Of a stretch of DNA of 64,000 nucleotides, positions 19,047 through 29,144 are shown piece after piece. This stretch comes from an uncultured bacterium. GTDB taxonomy: Bacteria > CSSED10-310 > CALFER01. Numbering within the stretch: position 1 is the first letter of the stretch; the number at the start of each line of letters is the position of its first letter. The translations under genes and the position numbers were made by a program. Below the pieces are notes generated by a model, which did not search any database, was not told the DNA's origin, and saw nothing but the letters and a program-made list of their open reading frames with translations. The stretch lies in NCBI GenBank assembly GCA_937951895.1, contig CALFER010000091.1, forward strand, positions 1 through 64,000, written 5' to 3'.

Positions 19047-20267
19047 TCAAAGCGGCATATCCGATATGCTGAAGACGGCCAGCAACATCGAAACGACAAT
19101 GAAACCGATGACCAGACCCATCAGAAGTATCAGGAGTGGTTCGATCATCGACATGGTACGCTTGACGGCAACCCGGACTTCGTTTTCATAGGTGTCGGCG
19201 ACTTTGATCAGCATGGACTCGAACGATCCTGTTTCTTCGCCGACCGCGATCATGTGAACAGCCAGCGGAGGAAAGCAACCGGTATCCTTGAGAGGATTGG
19301 CGAGTCCGCCCCCTTCCTTGAGTCGCCCATACACACCGATGAGCGACGAGGCGATCACTTCATTTGTCAGGGTTTCCTTCACGATCGACAGAGCCTGCAG
19401 AATCGGCACTCCGGAACGCACCAGCGTCCCCATCGTGCGCGCGAAGCGGGCAACTTCGATCTTCTGAACGAGTGCGCCGACGAGCGGCAATCTGAGTTTG
19501 ATGCGATCCCAGCGCATTCGCCCCTCATCGGTTCGAATGTATTGCTGGATGCCGATCACGGCCAGCGCGATGCCGGCCAGGATAAACAACCAGCCTTTTT
19601 TCATGAACTCGGTGAATCCGACGAGCATCTGAGTGGGGAGGGGAAGATCAGCGCCCATATTCGTGAAGATGACGGTAAACTTCGGGAGAACGAAACTGAC
19701 CATCATGACAACGACCGCTCCTCCGACAAACACCAGCAACGCCGGGTATACACTCGCAGACACAATCTCGTCGCGCAAAGCCTGGCTGCTCTCAAGAAAG
19801 CCGGATAACCGCTGAAGGATCGTCTCGAGAACACCTCCAGCCTCGCCGGATTTAACCATGTTGACGTACAGACGGTTGAACACCCGAGGATGCTTCGCCA
19901 ATGAGTCTCCGAAAGAACTGCCGCCCTGAACGTTTTTACGAACTTCGCGAACGAGGTCGCGGAGCTTTTCGTTTTCCGTCAGATCTGCCGAGATCGCGAG
20001 GCTTCTGTCGAGCTGGATTCCAGCTTCCATGAGGATGCTGAGTTTGGAGGTAAAGTCCAGTACATCCCGATGCTTCACTCGATGGAAGAAATGAGGCGCG
20101 AACTGGATCGAACGGTGCTTTTCAGTTCTCCGTGATTCGGACACCGCCAGCGGGAACAGGTTCATTTCGCGCAGTTTCACGACGACCTGTGCTTCGTTGC
20201 CCGCCTCCAGAAAACCACTCTTCTCGATGCCCTTCCGATCCGTCGCTTTGTATGTGAATGTCGGCAT
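19047..20267 (-). CDS. gspF: type II secretion inner-membrane platform protein GspF
   Basis: A 406-residue polytopic protein beginning MPTFTYKATDRKG, with two repeated cytoplasmic GspF domains (about 70-190 and 275-395) and three membrane spans, including VYPALLVFVGGAVVVMMVSF and the C-terminal LLILLMGLVIGFIVVSMLL. The second repeat has GEETGSFESML. It lies 3 nt downstream of gspE on the same strand. It is the platform around which the ATPase drives pseudopilus assembly. Confidence 0.95.
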   Translation of the reverse strand: MPTFTYKATDRKGIEKSGFLEAGNEAQVVVKLREMNLFPLAVSESRRTEKHRSIQFAPHFFHRVKHRDVLDFTSKLSILMEAGIQLDRSLAISADLTENEKLRDLVREVRKNVQGGSSFGDSLAKHPRVFNRLYVNMVKSGEAGGVLETILQRLSGFLESSQALRDEIVSASVYPALLVFVGGAVVVMMVSFVLPKFTVIFTNMGADLPLPTQMLVGFTEFMKKGWLFILAGIALAVIGIQQYIRTDEGRMRWDRIKLRLPLVGALVQKIEVARFARTMGTLVRSGVPILQALSIVKETLTNEVIASSLIGVYGRLKEGGGLANPLKDTGCFPPLAVHMIAVGEETGSFESMLIKVADTYENEVRVAVKRTMSMIEPLLILLMGLVIGFIVVSMLLAVFSISDMPL

Positions 20268-20270
20268 GAA

Positions 20271-21989
<1,719 letters not shown>

Positions 21990-22111
21990 GTAATGCCTCC
22001 AAAATCATCTGGCATGCCGACAACGGTCTCCAATAATACAGAAAACGAACCCTGGATGTTCCTGAATTCATGCGTCTGTTTCATCAATCCGCTCGTCTTT
22101 CGCCGCAATCA

Positions 22112-22597
22112 TCACATGGAATACTTCCCAAAATCCTCTGGTTTCAAGGACTTCAGCCAATCCTGCAGTTTTTCTGCCTCATCGGGATCCCTTCCATGAT
22201 CCGCGGCACGACTCTTCTCAACCACTTCCTGTTCGACAAAAATCGTCGCATTAAAACGAAGTGCAATCGCGATCGCATCGGAAGGTCGGCAGTCGACCAT
22301 GATCGTTTCCGTTGTCGTTTTCACCTCGAGAGCCGCGTAATAGGTTCCTTCTTTCAAGTCCGTGATGATCACGCGTTCGATCTCAGAATTGAGTTGTTTG
22401 ATTATATTACGGATCAGATCATGCGTCATTGGGCGCAGTGGAGGGATTTTCTCGAGTTCCAGAGCGATCGCGTTCGCCTCGTAGACACCCACCCAGATCG
22501 GGACGACCAGATCGCCGCTTTCATTTTTCAAAATAATGATCGGCATATTCGTCATCGGATCCAGAGTCAGGTTTTTAACTGTCATTTTCACAAGCAT
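22112..22597 (-). CDS. bifunctional nuclease family protein (DUF151)
   Basis: A 161-residue protein with the DUF151 signature: PIWVGVYEANAIA, RPMTHDLI, YYAALEV and RPSDAIAIALR (about residues 35-117). Founding members have RNase and DNase activity in vitro; the physiological role in bacteria is unclear. GGAGG is 5 nt before the ATG. A good promoter lies about 47-75 nt upstream. It precedes gspE by 122 nt on the same strand and might be cotranscribed with it; in that 122-nt gap I see no convincing promoter. Confidence 0.92.
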   Translation of the reverse strand: MLVKMTVKNLTLDPMTNMPIIILKNESGDLVVPIWVGVYEANAIALELEKIPPLRPMTHDLIRNIIKQLNSEIERVIITDLKEGTYYAALEVKTTTETIMVDCRPSDAIAIALRFNATIFVEQEVVEKSRAADHGRDPDEAEKLQDWLKSLKPEDFGKYSM

Positions 22598-22643
22598 GAG
22601 AACCTCCGGAATAAGGGATCAGGACAGACAATCCCTCGGTTTC

Positions 22644-22671
22644 ATTATATTTTTCCACGGGGAAAAGTAAA
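22644..22671 (-). promoter_or_regulatory. promoter of the bifunctional nuclease gene (and perhaps the gsp operon)
   Basis: On the minus strand TTTACT (22671-22666), 16-nt spacer, TATAAT (22649-22644). The perfect -10 places the transcript start near 22637, about 40 nt before the ATG. Confidence 0.6.
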
Positions 22672-22784
22672 CAGCGCGTTGGCCACCCCGCATAGTATCC
22701 GAAGGCTCGCATCCCGCACCTTTCCGCACTATAATCGCCGAACAGGACTGACGGAGCATTCATAACCCTGGGATATCTTCGAAC

Positions 22785-23459
22785 ATGCTATCAACAATCT
22801 TCTCCTACTCCGACCGTTATCATCGCGCAATTCTCGCGACACCAGCCCCGCGTTCCATCACGGGACTGATCGTATCCATCGCAATCGCAGCGGGATTGTG
22901 GTTATACATGTTTGGATTCGCATCCACGCCGTTCTGGCCATCCATGATCGTGTCCACCTCAATTCTCACTCTTCTGAGCATCGCTCTGGCGCGCAGATCG
23001 ATTCTCAGGGAATGCCGGATCCGCGAAATCGGGATCGGCATCATAGCGACGGTTGTCCTGTATGTCATTTTCTATTCCGGAAACCTCGTCGTCCGACACC
23101 TCTTCGCACACGGGGGGGAAGCGATCGGATCGATCTATACACTCAAAGGCCACTATCCCCTTTGGTTTCTTACGCTCACACTGCTTTTCCCGATCGGTCC
23201 GGGCGAGGAACTTTTCTGGAGAGGGATGATTCAGGCGGAGTTGACACGCAGACTGTCCCCATGGCCCGCCCTTATTCTGAGCACCGTGATTTACGCGGCT
23301 GTCCACATTCCATCCCGGAACCCCGTTCTGTTGCTCGCAGCCTTCACCGGTGGATTGTTCTGGGGAGTGCTGTTCATCTGGCGGCGTTCCATCATAGCGC
23401 CCATCGTAAGCCATGCACTCTGGGATATTCTGGTCTTTGTCTATTTCCCGTTCAATTGA
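22785..23459 (+). CDS. CPBP family intramembrane metalloprotease
   Basis: A 224-residue polytopic membrane protein of the CAAX-protease/bacteriocin-processing family. Motif 1 is GEELFWRG (EExxxR), motif 2 is IYAAVH, motif 3 HALWD; these supply the Glu and His residues of the intramembrane active site. About six to seven hydrophobic segments are visible. No Shine-Dalgarno is apparent before the ATG. It stands alone on the plus strand between the minus-strand nuclease and HU genes. The substrate is unknown. Confidence 0.88.
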   Translation: MLSTIFSYSDRYHRAILATPAPRSITGLIVSIAIAAGLWLYMFGFASTPFWPSMIVSTSILTLLSIALARRSILRECRIREIGIGIIATVVLYVIFYSGNLVVRHLFAHGGEAIGSIYTLKGHYPLWFLTLTLLFPIGPGEELFWRGMIQAELTRRLSPWPALILSTVIYAAVHIPSRNPVLLLAAFTGGLFWGVLFIWRRSIIAPIVSHALWDILVFVYFPFN

Positions 23460-23504
23460 GATACACGTACAGAGGCTTGCAGAACACTCCGGGAGATCGT
23501 GATA

Positions 23505-23762
23505 TCAATATTTGAAGAATGCCCTGAACCGGACTCTCAGATCCTCGGGACTCTGTTTCATCTGACCCGTAACAGGATCTCGATATTTGCGTGCCGGTTT
23601 GAGTTCCTTGTGGAAGCTTCCGAATCGCCGGAAATACACACGACCGCAGTTCGCCACTTCCTGAGCGATTTGGTTGAAAATGAACTTGAGAATCTGCCGC
23701 GCCTGTTCCACATTCAATCCAAATTCTTCAGCTATACGACGCGAAAGATCTTGGAAATTCAT
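23505..23762 (-). CDS. HU/IHF family DNA-binding protein
   Basis: An 85-residue histone-like protein. It has the HU fold: N-terminal helices (about 1-40), then GRVYFRRFGSF and the DNA-gripping arm with ARKYRDPVTGQ, which matches the usual RxxRNPxTG with Tyr-Arg-Asp. Dimeric, nucleoid-associated. GGGAGGGG precedes the ATG. The 185-nt upstream interval contains a promoter and, within the leader, a perfect 7-bp hairpin (TTCCTTC / GAAGGAA, about 23796-23814). Confidence 0.93.
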   Translation of the reverse strand: MNFQDLSRRIAEEFGLNVEQARQILKFIFNQIAQEVANCGRVYFRRFGSFHKELKPARKYRDPVTGQMKQSPEDLRVRFRAFFKY

Positions 23763-23858
23763 GGACCCCTCCCTGGCTACCGACCTGGCCCCTGAGTTCC
23801 TTCGGCTTGAAGGAATGCTTACGAGAACCGGTTCACCCGATCCATGCAGCCAATTTTA

Positions 23859-23887
23859 TTTTTAGTGCGCGGAACACGCAAAGTCAA
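23859..23887 (-). promoter_or_regulatory. promoter of the HU gene
   Basis: On the minus strand TTGACT (23887-23882), 17-nt spacer, TAAAAA (23864-23859). The predicted leader is about 90 nt and contains a small hairpin with no T-run, so it is not an obvious terminator. Confidence 0.55.
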
Positions 23888-23947
23888 ATCAGGCATCGCT
23901 CGTCCTGGCAACATGTCGTGCGGCTGACGGCGAATCGCGGTCGACGG

Positions 23948-25276
23948 TTATCCGACCGAGGTTCCATAGAGGCAGTTCGGGCTGACACTCTCGATTCGCA
24001 CATCCTGCAGTGTTGATATTCGTGCGTCACCGGTAAAATTGACGATACGATTCTGACGCGTTCGTCCGGTCAATTTACCCTCACCCCGTCTGGCAGCCCC
24101 TTCAACTAAAACCTCGACAACAGCCCCGATGGATTGACTGTTGAGGGCCAGAGAAATTGAGCGTTGCAGGGCGATAAGACGTTCGAGTCTCGCGAGTTTA
24201 TCCGCATGAGCGACATCATCCGGAAAGCGTGCGGCAGCGGTCATCGGACGGACTGAATAATGGAATGCGAAGATTGATTCGTATTGTACCCGGTTGACCA
24301 GATCGAGTGTATCGGCAAAATCCGCTTCCGTTTCACCCGGAAATCCGACAATGAAATCCGAACTCAACGCAATTTCCGGGATACGGTTCCGGATCGAGGC
24401 AACCTTGCCGAAGTAGTCCTCGCGAGAGTACCCCCGCTTCATCCGGCTCAACACGGAATCGGATCCCGATTGCGCAGGGAAATGAAGATACTCACAGACC
24501 TTGGGCAACCCGGCGATGGCTTCGATCAACTCCTCACTGACATCCTTGGGATGTGAGGTGGTGAAGCGGATTCTCAGGAGGCCTGCGATGGAATCCAGCA
24601 TCCGGAGCAGGTTTGCGAAAGATCCGAGTTCACCACGGTACGAGTTCACATTCTGGCCCAGCAGCGTGATTTCGCGCACACCGAGATCGACCAGTTTTTC
24701 GGTTTCCTCGATGATGTCCATCTCGCACCGGCTTCGCTCTCGACCTCGCACATACGGCACGACGCAGTACGAGCAGAAATTGTCACACCCTTCCATGACG
24801 GTGATCCAGGCATGATGCGTCCTGGGTTTTCCGATATGGCGGGGCTCAATATCCAGAAAAGCGTTCGGTTCTTCGATCTCCACGATCGGCCGGGCATCCT
24901 TCGCATCCTCTTCGTGCATCTCGCTCACCAGTCCCGGGATTCGGAAAAGTGATCCGGGGCCGACGATGATATCGACACAGGGGGCGCGTTCGAGAATCCG
25001 GCTGCCCCAGGCCTGAGCCATGCAACCGGCGATCACGAGTTTCAGATCCGGACGTCGATGTTTGAGCTGACTGAGTCGGCCCAGCCTCGAATACACTTTC
25101 TGTTCGGCTTTTGCGCGGACGGCGCATGTATTGAGCACAATCACATCGGCTGCCGATTCATCCCGCGTGATTTCCCCGTGATGCTGTCTGAGCAGATCCT
25201 CAAGTTTCTCCGAATCATGAACGTTCATCTGGCATCCGAATGTTTCGATGTAGTATTTGCGTCCCGTCGTCTTCAT
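23948..25276 (-). CDS. miaB: tRNA-2-methylthio-N6-dimethylallyladenosine synthase
   Basis: A 442-residue radical-SAM methylthiotransferase that modifies A37 of tRNAs reading UNN codons. The N-terminal UPF0004 domain has Cys15 (FGCQMN), Cys51 (NTCAVR) and Cys85 (AGCMAQ) for the auxiliary 4Fe-4S cluster; the radical-SAM triad is C164DNFC168SYC171. A C-terminal TRAM domain follows (about 375-440). The FGCQMN start and the WITVMEGCDNFC context match MiaB rather than MtaB or RimO. ATG 25276 gives the normal N-terminus; it has no Shine-Dalgarno and a TATATT 6 nt upstream, suggesting a leaderless mRNA. Confidence 0.95.
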   Translation of the reverse strand: MKTTGRKYYIETFGCQMNVHDSEKLEDLLRQHHGEITRDESAADVIVLNTCAVRAKAEQKVYSRLGRLSQLKHRRPDLKLVIAGCMAQAWGSRILERAPCVDIIVGPGSLFRIPGLVSEMHEEDAKDARPIVEIEEPNAFLDIEPRHIGKPRTHHAWITVMEGCDNFCSYCVVPYVRGRERSRCEMDIIEETEKLVDLGVREITLLGQNVNSYRGELGSFANLLRMLDSIAGLLRIRFTTSHPKDVSEELIEAIAGLPKVCEYLHFPAQSGSDSVLSRMKRGYSREDYFGKVASIRNRIPEIALSSDFIVGFPGETEADFADTLDLVNRVQYESIFAFHYSVRPMTAAARFPDDVAHADKLARLERLIALQRSISLALNSQSIGAVVEVLVEGAARRGEGKLTGRTRQNRIVNFTGDARISTLQDVRIESVSPNCLYGTSVG

Positions 25277-25282
25277 GCGCCA

Positions 25283-25311
25283 AATATAGTCGGCAAAGCT
25301 GTCGTGCGCAA
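25283..25311 (-). promoter_or_regulatory. candidate leaderless promoter of miaB
   Basis: On the minus strand TTGCGC (25311-25306), 17-nt spacer, TATATT (25288-25283), then 6 nt and ATG. The spacing would put transcription start at the start codon. Confidence 0.4.
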
Positions 25312-25321
25312 ATGAAAACGC

Positions 25322-25350
25322 TGGACACCATTCGCATACGGAGATAGGAT
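25322..25350 (+). promoter_or_regulatory. candidate leaderless promoter of pduL
   Basis: TGGACA (25322-25327), 17-nt spacer, TAGGAT (25345-25350), then 6 nt and the ATG at 25357. The only purine-rich stretch upstream of the ATG lies too far away to be a normal Shine-Dalgarno. Confidence 0.35.
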
Positions 25351-25356
25351 GATTCC

Positions 25357-26094
25357 ATGAGCGGAGCGCGCATATTTCAATCACCCATCGGCGTTTCAGC
25401 CCGTCATGTTCATCTCACGCAATCCCATATTCTGAGCTTGTTCGGCGGCGAACTGCATGTGGATCGAATGCTCAGTCAGACCGGCGAATTCGCTGCAGTC
25501 GAACGGGTATCGCTCGCCAGTGAGCACGGGATACTGAAAGGGGTCCGGGTATTGGGTCCGGCACGCCCTCACACCCAGATCGAGATCTCAAAGAGCGATT
25601 CATTTTCTCTCGGAATCACGGTTCCGGTCCGACTCTCCGGCGATATCGAGGGCACTCCCGGACTGACGATTATCGGGCCCGGGGGAACGGTCGTGACACC
25701 AACCGGAACGATCGTTGCATCCCGTCACCTTCACATCTCGACGAAGGATGCAGCGCGTTTGAATCTGAAGACAGGTGACCGAATTGCCGCTCGAGTCTTC
25801 GGCAGACGCGCATGTGTGTTCGAGGATGTCATTGTCAGGGTTGCCGAGACGGGGGTGATGGAACTGCATCTGGACACCGACGAAGCCAATGCGGCGGATT
25901 TGTCTTCCGGTGATGTCGCCGATATGGTGATACCGGAGCCGTTACCTGACGGGCTGAGCGAGAACCGGTATATCTGCGTCGAGGATATCGAGAAGCTGAT
26001 TCGCGCCGGTGGACGACTCCGCTTGAAGCCCGGGCAGAAAATCACATCATCAGCACTGGAACTTGCCCGATCCAGACAAGTGCTGATTCATTGA
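25357..26094 (+). CDS. pduL: phosphate propanoyltransferase (PduL-type phosphotransacylase)
   Basis: A 245-residue acyl-CoA:phosphate acyltransferase that turns acyl-CoA into acyl-phosphate for substrate-level ATP. Two tandem beta-barrel domains show the zinc motifs SARHVHL (15-21) and ASRHLHI (about 122-128), and the ending FxxxLHLDTDEANA is diagnostic. The last 40 residues are an extra segment (ICVEDIEKLIRAGGRLRLKPG...) that resembles the short helix-turn module found in some microcompartment-associated proteins. No N-terminal encapsulation peptide is visible. It is divergent from miaB; the nearest shell genes lie 6.7 kb away. Confidence 0.9.
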   Translation: MSGARIFQSPIGVSARHVHLTQSHILSLFGGELHVDRMLSQTGEFAAVERVSLASEHGILKGVRVLGPARPHTQIEISKSDSFSLGITVPVRLSGDIEGTPGLTIIGPGGTVVTPTGTIVASRHLHISTKDAARLNLKTGDRIAARVFGRRACVFEDVIVRVAETGVMELHLDTDEANAADLSSGDVADMVIPEPLPDGLSENRYICVEDIEKLIRAGGRLRLKPGQKITSSALELARSRQVLIH

Positions 26095-26132
26095 ACAACA
26101 ATTCTGATGATTACATGATGAACGGAGGTCAG

Positions 26133-27146
26133 ATGAAGGTAGTTGTAACGGGAGGAGCCGGTTTCATCGGATCCAATATTACCGAGCGTTTTCTCAGGAT
26201 GGGACATGAGGTGCACGTCATCGATGACCTATCCCGCAATGGCACGCCATCCAATCTGGAGTGGCTGAAAACCATCCCGGGCGACCTGACATTTCACCAC
26301 CGGGATATCCGGAAAATCGATGAGATTCGTGATATCTTCGCAGGTGCGCAACTTGTCTGTCATCTGGCAGCCCAGGTCGCAGTCACCACATCGGTTGTGG
26401 ATCCGCGTCATGACTTCGAAGTCAATCTGCTCGGCACTTTCAATGTTCTCGAAGCCATACGTCAGCAACCGACGCCTCCCATGATCATCTTCACATCGAC
26501 GAATAAAGTATATGGGAAAATGGATTTCATGCCGATCTGCGAGCGGAACAACCGCTGGGAATATGTCGATCTCAAGCATGGGAATCCGGAATCCACTCCT
26601 CTCGATTTCTATTCCCCTTATGGCTGCTCAAAGGGGGGAGCCGATCAGTACGTCCATGATTATTGCAGGATTTTTTCGATTCCGTCGGTCGTTTTCCGGA
26701 TGTCATGCATTTACGGCCCTCGGCAGATGGGTTGTGAGGATCAGGGTTGGGTCGCTTTTTTTCTCATTCAGGCGGTTCTCGGCCGATCCATCACGATTTA
26801 CGGCGACGGGAAGCAGATTCGGGACGTGCTGTATGTCGACGATCTGGTCAACGCGTTTCTGGCTGCGTACGAACACCGGGATCGCACTGCGGGACGCTAC
26901 TACAACATCGGAGGCGGACCGGATCGCACCCTGTCCCTTCTTGAGTTCATCCGTTTCATCGAAACGAACCTCGGGAAACCCCTTCCATTCTCATTCGATG
27001 ACTGGCGGCCGGGTGATCAGAAAGTCTACGTGAGCGACATTCGGAAAGCGTATGCCGATTTTGGATGGAGACCTGCAGTGTCACCGGAATCCGGCATTTC
27101 CCGCCTGTTCGACTGGGTTATAGAAAACGTTCACCTGTTTCGCTAG
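26133..27146 (+). CDS. NAD-dependent epimerase/dehydratase, CDP-paratose 2-epimerase-like
   Basis: A 337-residue extended short-chain dehydrogenase. NAD-binding GGAGFIG is at 7-13, acidic DDLSRNGT at 31-38, and the active-site Tyr/Lys in YSPYGCSKGGADQY. The combination FTSTNKVYG, VVFRMSCIYGPRQMGCEDQGWVAFF and GDGKQIRDVLYVDDL is characteristic of the CDP-paratose/tyvelose 2-epimerase branch. ATG 26133 follows GGAGG closely; two in-frame ATGs upstream lack support. No other dideoxysugar genes are nearby, so the real substrate may be a different nucleotide sugar used in surface polysaccharide. Confidence 0.85.
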   Translation: MKVVVTGGAGFIGSNITERFLRMGHEVHVIDDLSRNGTPSNLEWLKTIPGDLTFHHRDIRKIDEIRDIFAGAQLVCHLAAQVAVTTSVVDPRHDFEVNLLGTFNVLEAIRQQPTPPMIIFTSTNKVYGKMDFMPICERNNRWEYVDLKHGNPESTPLDFYSPYGCSKGGADQYVHDYCRIFSIPSVVFRMSCIYGPRQMGCEDQGWVAFFLIQAVLGRSITIYGDGKQIRDVLYVDDLVNAFLAAYEHRDRTAGRYYNIGGGPDRTLSLLEFIRFIETNLGKPLPFSFDDWRPGDQKVYVSDIRKAYADFGWRPAVSPESGISRLFDWVIENVHLFR

Positions 27147-27157
27147 AAAGATCAACT

Positions 27158-28474
27158 ATGCTGAGTATCTTCGCCTTTCTTCTCGTCCTGGGCTTCCTGA
27201 TTTTCGTCCATGAATTGGGTCATTTTATCGCCGCACGATCGGTTGGAATCCGAGTCGAGGTTTTTTCTCTGGGTTTCGGTCCTCGCCTGTTCGGATTTCG
27301 GCGGGGAGAGACGGACTATCAGGTTTCCATGATACCGTTCGGAGGATATGTCAAGATGGCCGGCGAAACGATCGATGGGGAGGAGAGCCTCCCGACCGGC
27401 CAGGAATTGACCTCAAAATCCATTCCCCAGCGGTTTCTGGTGATCGTCGCCGGCTCACTGATGAATGTCGTGGTCGCGATTCTCTTCACCTTTATCCTCG
27501 GATTGGTCGGAATGTATGAACCCACTTACAAGGACGCAGTTCCGACTATCGGATGGGTCATGCCGGATTCACCGGCGGCACAGAGCGATCTGCGCAAGGG
27601 GGATACGATTCGAGCGGTCGACGGTCAACCCGTAACGACCTGGGAATCGGCACTCCGGGCGCTCTTCCTGAATCCGGACAAGGCAATGACCGTGGGCATC
27701 GAGCGTGGGAACGAAACGCTGGATCTGACATTCAAACCGGGCGATCCGACTTCCGGTGAGTTTCCTCTTGGCGGAATCGCGATGCCATCTCCGATTATTG
27801 TCGGAAGTGCACGGGCGGGATACCCGGCTGAAAAAAGCGGATTGATGAAAGATGATCGGATACTCCGAGCCAACGGAATTGATCTTGGAGCGATCGAGGA
27901 ATTCCAGGCTATTGTCAAAAAGAGCGAAACGGAACCGATTCGATTGGAAATCGTGAGGCATTCGGACCATCTGGAGATGGAGATCGCACCGCTTTTCGAT
28001 GAATCGGCTCAGACCTATCTGATCGGAATCACTTTCATGACGGACAGAAAACTGGTGCAGTACGGGGTTGGGTCTGCACTGAGAATGAGTCTGGTGCATA
28101 ACTACGAGACCGCCAAGTCAATGTACCAACTCCTCGGTCAGCTCATCATGCGCAAAGCTTCCGTTAAAAACCTCGGAGGTCCCCTCATGATCGGCGCGAT
28201 GGCCGGAGAGGCCGCAAAAAGCGGGTACCGCGAGTTGATGATGCTGACCGCATTCATCAGCCTGAATCTGGCGCTGATCAACTTGCTCCCCATCCCGGTT
28301 CTCGATGGCGGACTCATCCTGTTCCTGATCCTCGAAGGCATCCGCCGCAAACCACTCAGCGACAAGTCTCAGATCGTGATTCAGAACGTGTTCTTTTATC
28401 TCCTGATCTGTTTCGCTCTGCTGGTCACCTACAACGACATTATCCGACTGATCCCGTTCTTTGCGAACCAGTGA
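27158..28474 (+). CDS. rseP: RIP metalloprotease RseP (site-2 protease)
   Basis: A 438-residue inner-membrane zinc protease that cleaves anti-sigma factors within the membrane. The active site H18ELGH22 lies in the first span; two PDZ domains follow (about 120-200 and 205-290), then LINLLPIPVLDGG with the zinc Asp near residue 385. Two C-terminal spans complete it. The ATG lies 11 nt after the epimerase stop, with AGAAAGATC as a weak Shine-Dalgarno. No dxr, cdsA or bam gene adjoins it, unlike the usual context. Confidence 0.94.
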   Translation: MLSIFAFLLVLGFLIFVHELGHFIAARSVGIRVEVFSLGFGPRLFGFRRGETDYQVSMIPFGGYVKMAGETIDGEESLPTGQELTSKSIPQRFLVIVAGSLMNVVVAILFTFILGLVGMYEPTYKDAVPTIGWVMPDSPAAQSDLRKGDTIRAVDGQPVTTWESALRALFLNPDKAMTVGIERGNETLDLTFKPGDPTSGEFPLGGIAMPSPIIVGSARAGYPAEKSGLMKDDRILRANGIDLGAIEEFQAIVKKSETEPIRLEIVRHSDHLEMEIAPLFDESAQTYLIGITFMTDRKLVQYGVGSALRMSLVHNYETAKSMYQLLGQLIMRKASVKNLGGPLMIGAMAGEAAKSGYRELMMLTAFISLNLALINLLPIPVLDGGLILFLILEGIRRKPLSDKSQIVIQNVFFYLLICFALLVTYNDIIRLIPFFANQ

Positions 28475-28490
28475 CCCGCGCGCGAAGGCA

Positions 28491-29144
28491 TCACGCCTCT
28501 GCCCCATCGGTCAGCACTTTGAAAATAGCCATGGAAGGGATCGCACCTTCGCGCAGGATGACCGGTGGATCTTTGCAGAGGGACACGATCGTCGATGTTC
28601 GCGTGGATGGAAGACATCCGGCATCGAGTATCAGGTCGACATCCCGCACGCACTGGTCAACCTCATAAGGTTCCGGCGCACCGTGCAGATTGGCGGAAGT
28701 CGCTGTGAGCGGAACGTGTAATCGGGACAGCAGATCCAGAAGCAACGGGTATCCCGGAACCCGAATTCCAACGTTGTCATCCGGAATTCCGTGAATCCGG
28801 CCGGTTCCCGCCCTGAGCGGCAGGATCAGAGTCAGCGGACCGGGCAGGAATCGATCGGCGAGCCGGTGAGCACGGGCATCCCAGAGTGTCCACCGCTTCG
28901 CACTCTCGATGTTGTGAAATGCCATCGATAACGGCATGTTCCTCGGGCGATTCTTCGAACGGAACAGCCGCCCGACCGCTTCCGCATTGTGACCGTCCGC
29001 ACCCAGCAGATAGCTCGTTTCGGTCGGGAATACAATCAAACCTCCCGCTTGAATGATCCGGATGAATTCGTCCAGAATCACACGCACGGCATCGGGGCTA
29101 TCGCCCGGTGAAATCACGATTCGACGGGGTGATTCAGATCCCAC
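28491..29144 (-). CDS. tsaC: L-threonylcarbamoyladenylate synthase
   Basis: A 217-residue YrdC/Sua5-domain protein that makes threonylcarbamoyl-AMP from threonine, bicarbonate and ATP, the first step of t6A37 tRNA modification. Readable motifs are GGLIVFPTETSYLLGAD (35-51), the KxR signature SKNRPRNMP, and TATSANLHG. It overlaps tsaB by 31 nt on the same strand, and the pair supports the pathway call. It lacks a Sua5 C-terminal domain, so it is the TsaC form. Confidence 0.92.
   Translation of the reverse strand: MGSESPRRIVISPGDSPDAVRVILDEFIRIIQAGGLIVFPTETSYLLGADGHNAEAVGRLFRSKNRPRNMPLSMAFHNIESAKRWTLWDARAHRLADRFLPGPLTLILPLRAGTGRIHGIPDDNVGIRVPGYPLLLDLLSRLHVPLTATSANLHGAPEPYEVDQCVRDVDLILDAGCLPSTRTSTIVSLCKDPPVILREGAIPSMAIFKVLTDGAEA

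Noticed and set aside
23795..23815. Perfect 7-bp hairpin upstream of HU considered as a terminator for miaB
   Set aside because: It has no T-run after it; it lies between the HU promoter and start codon and is more likely part of the leader.
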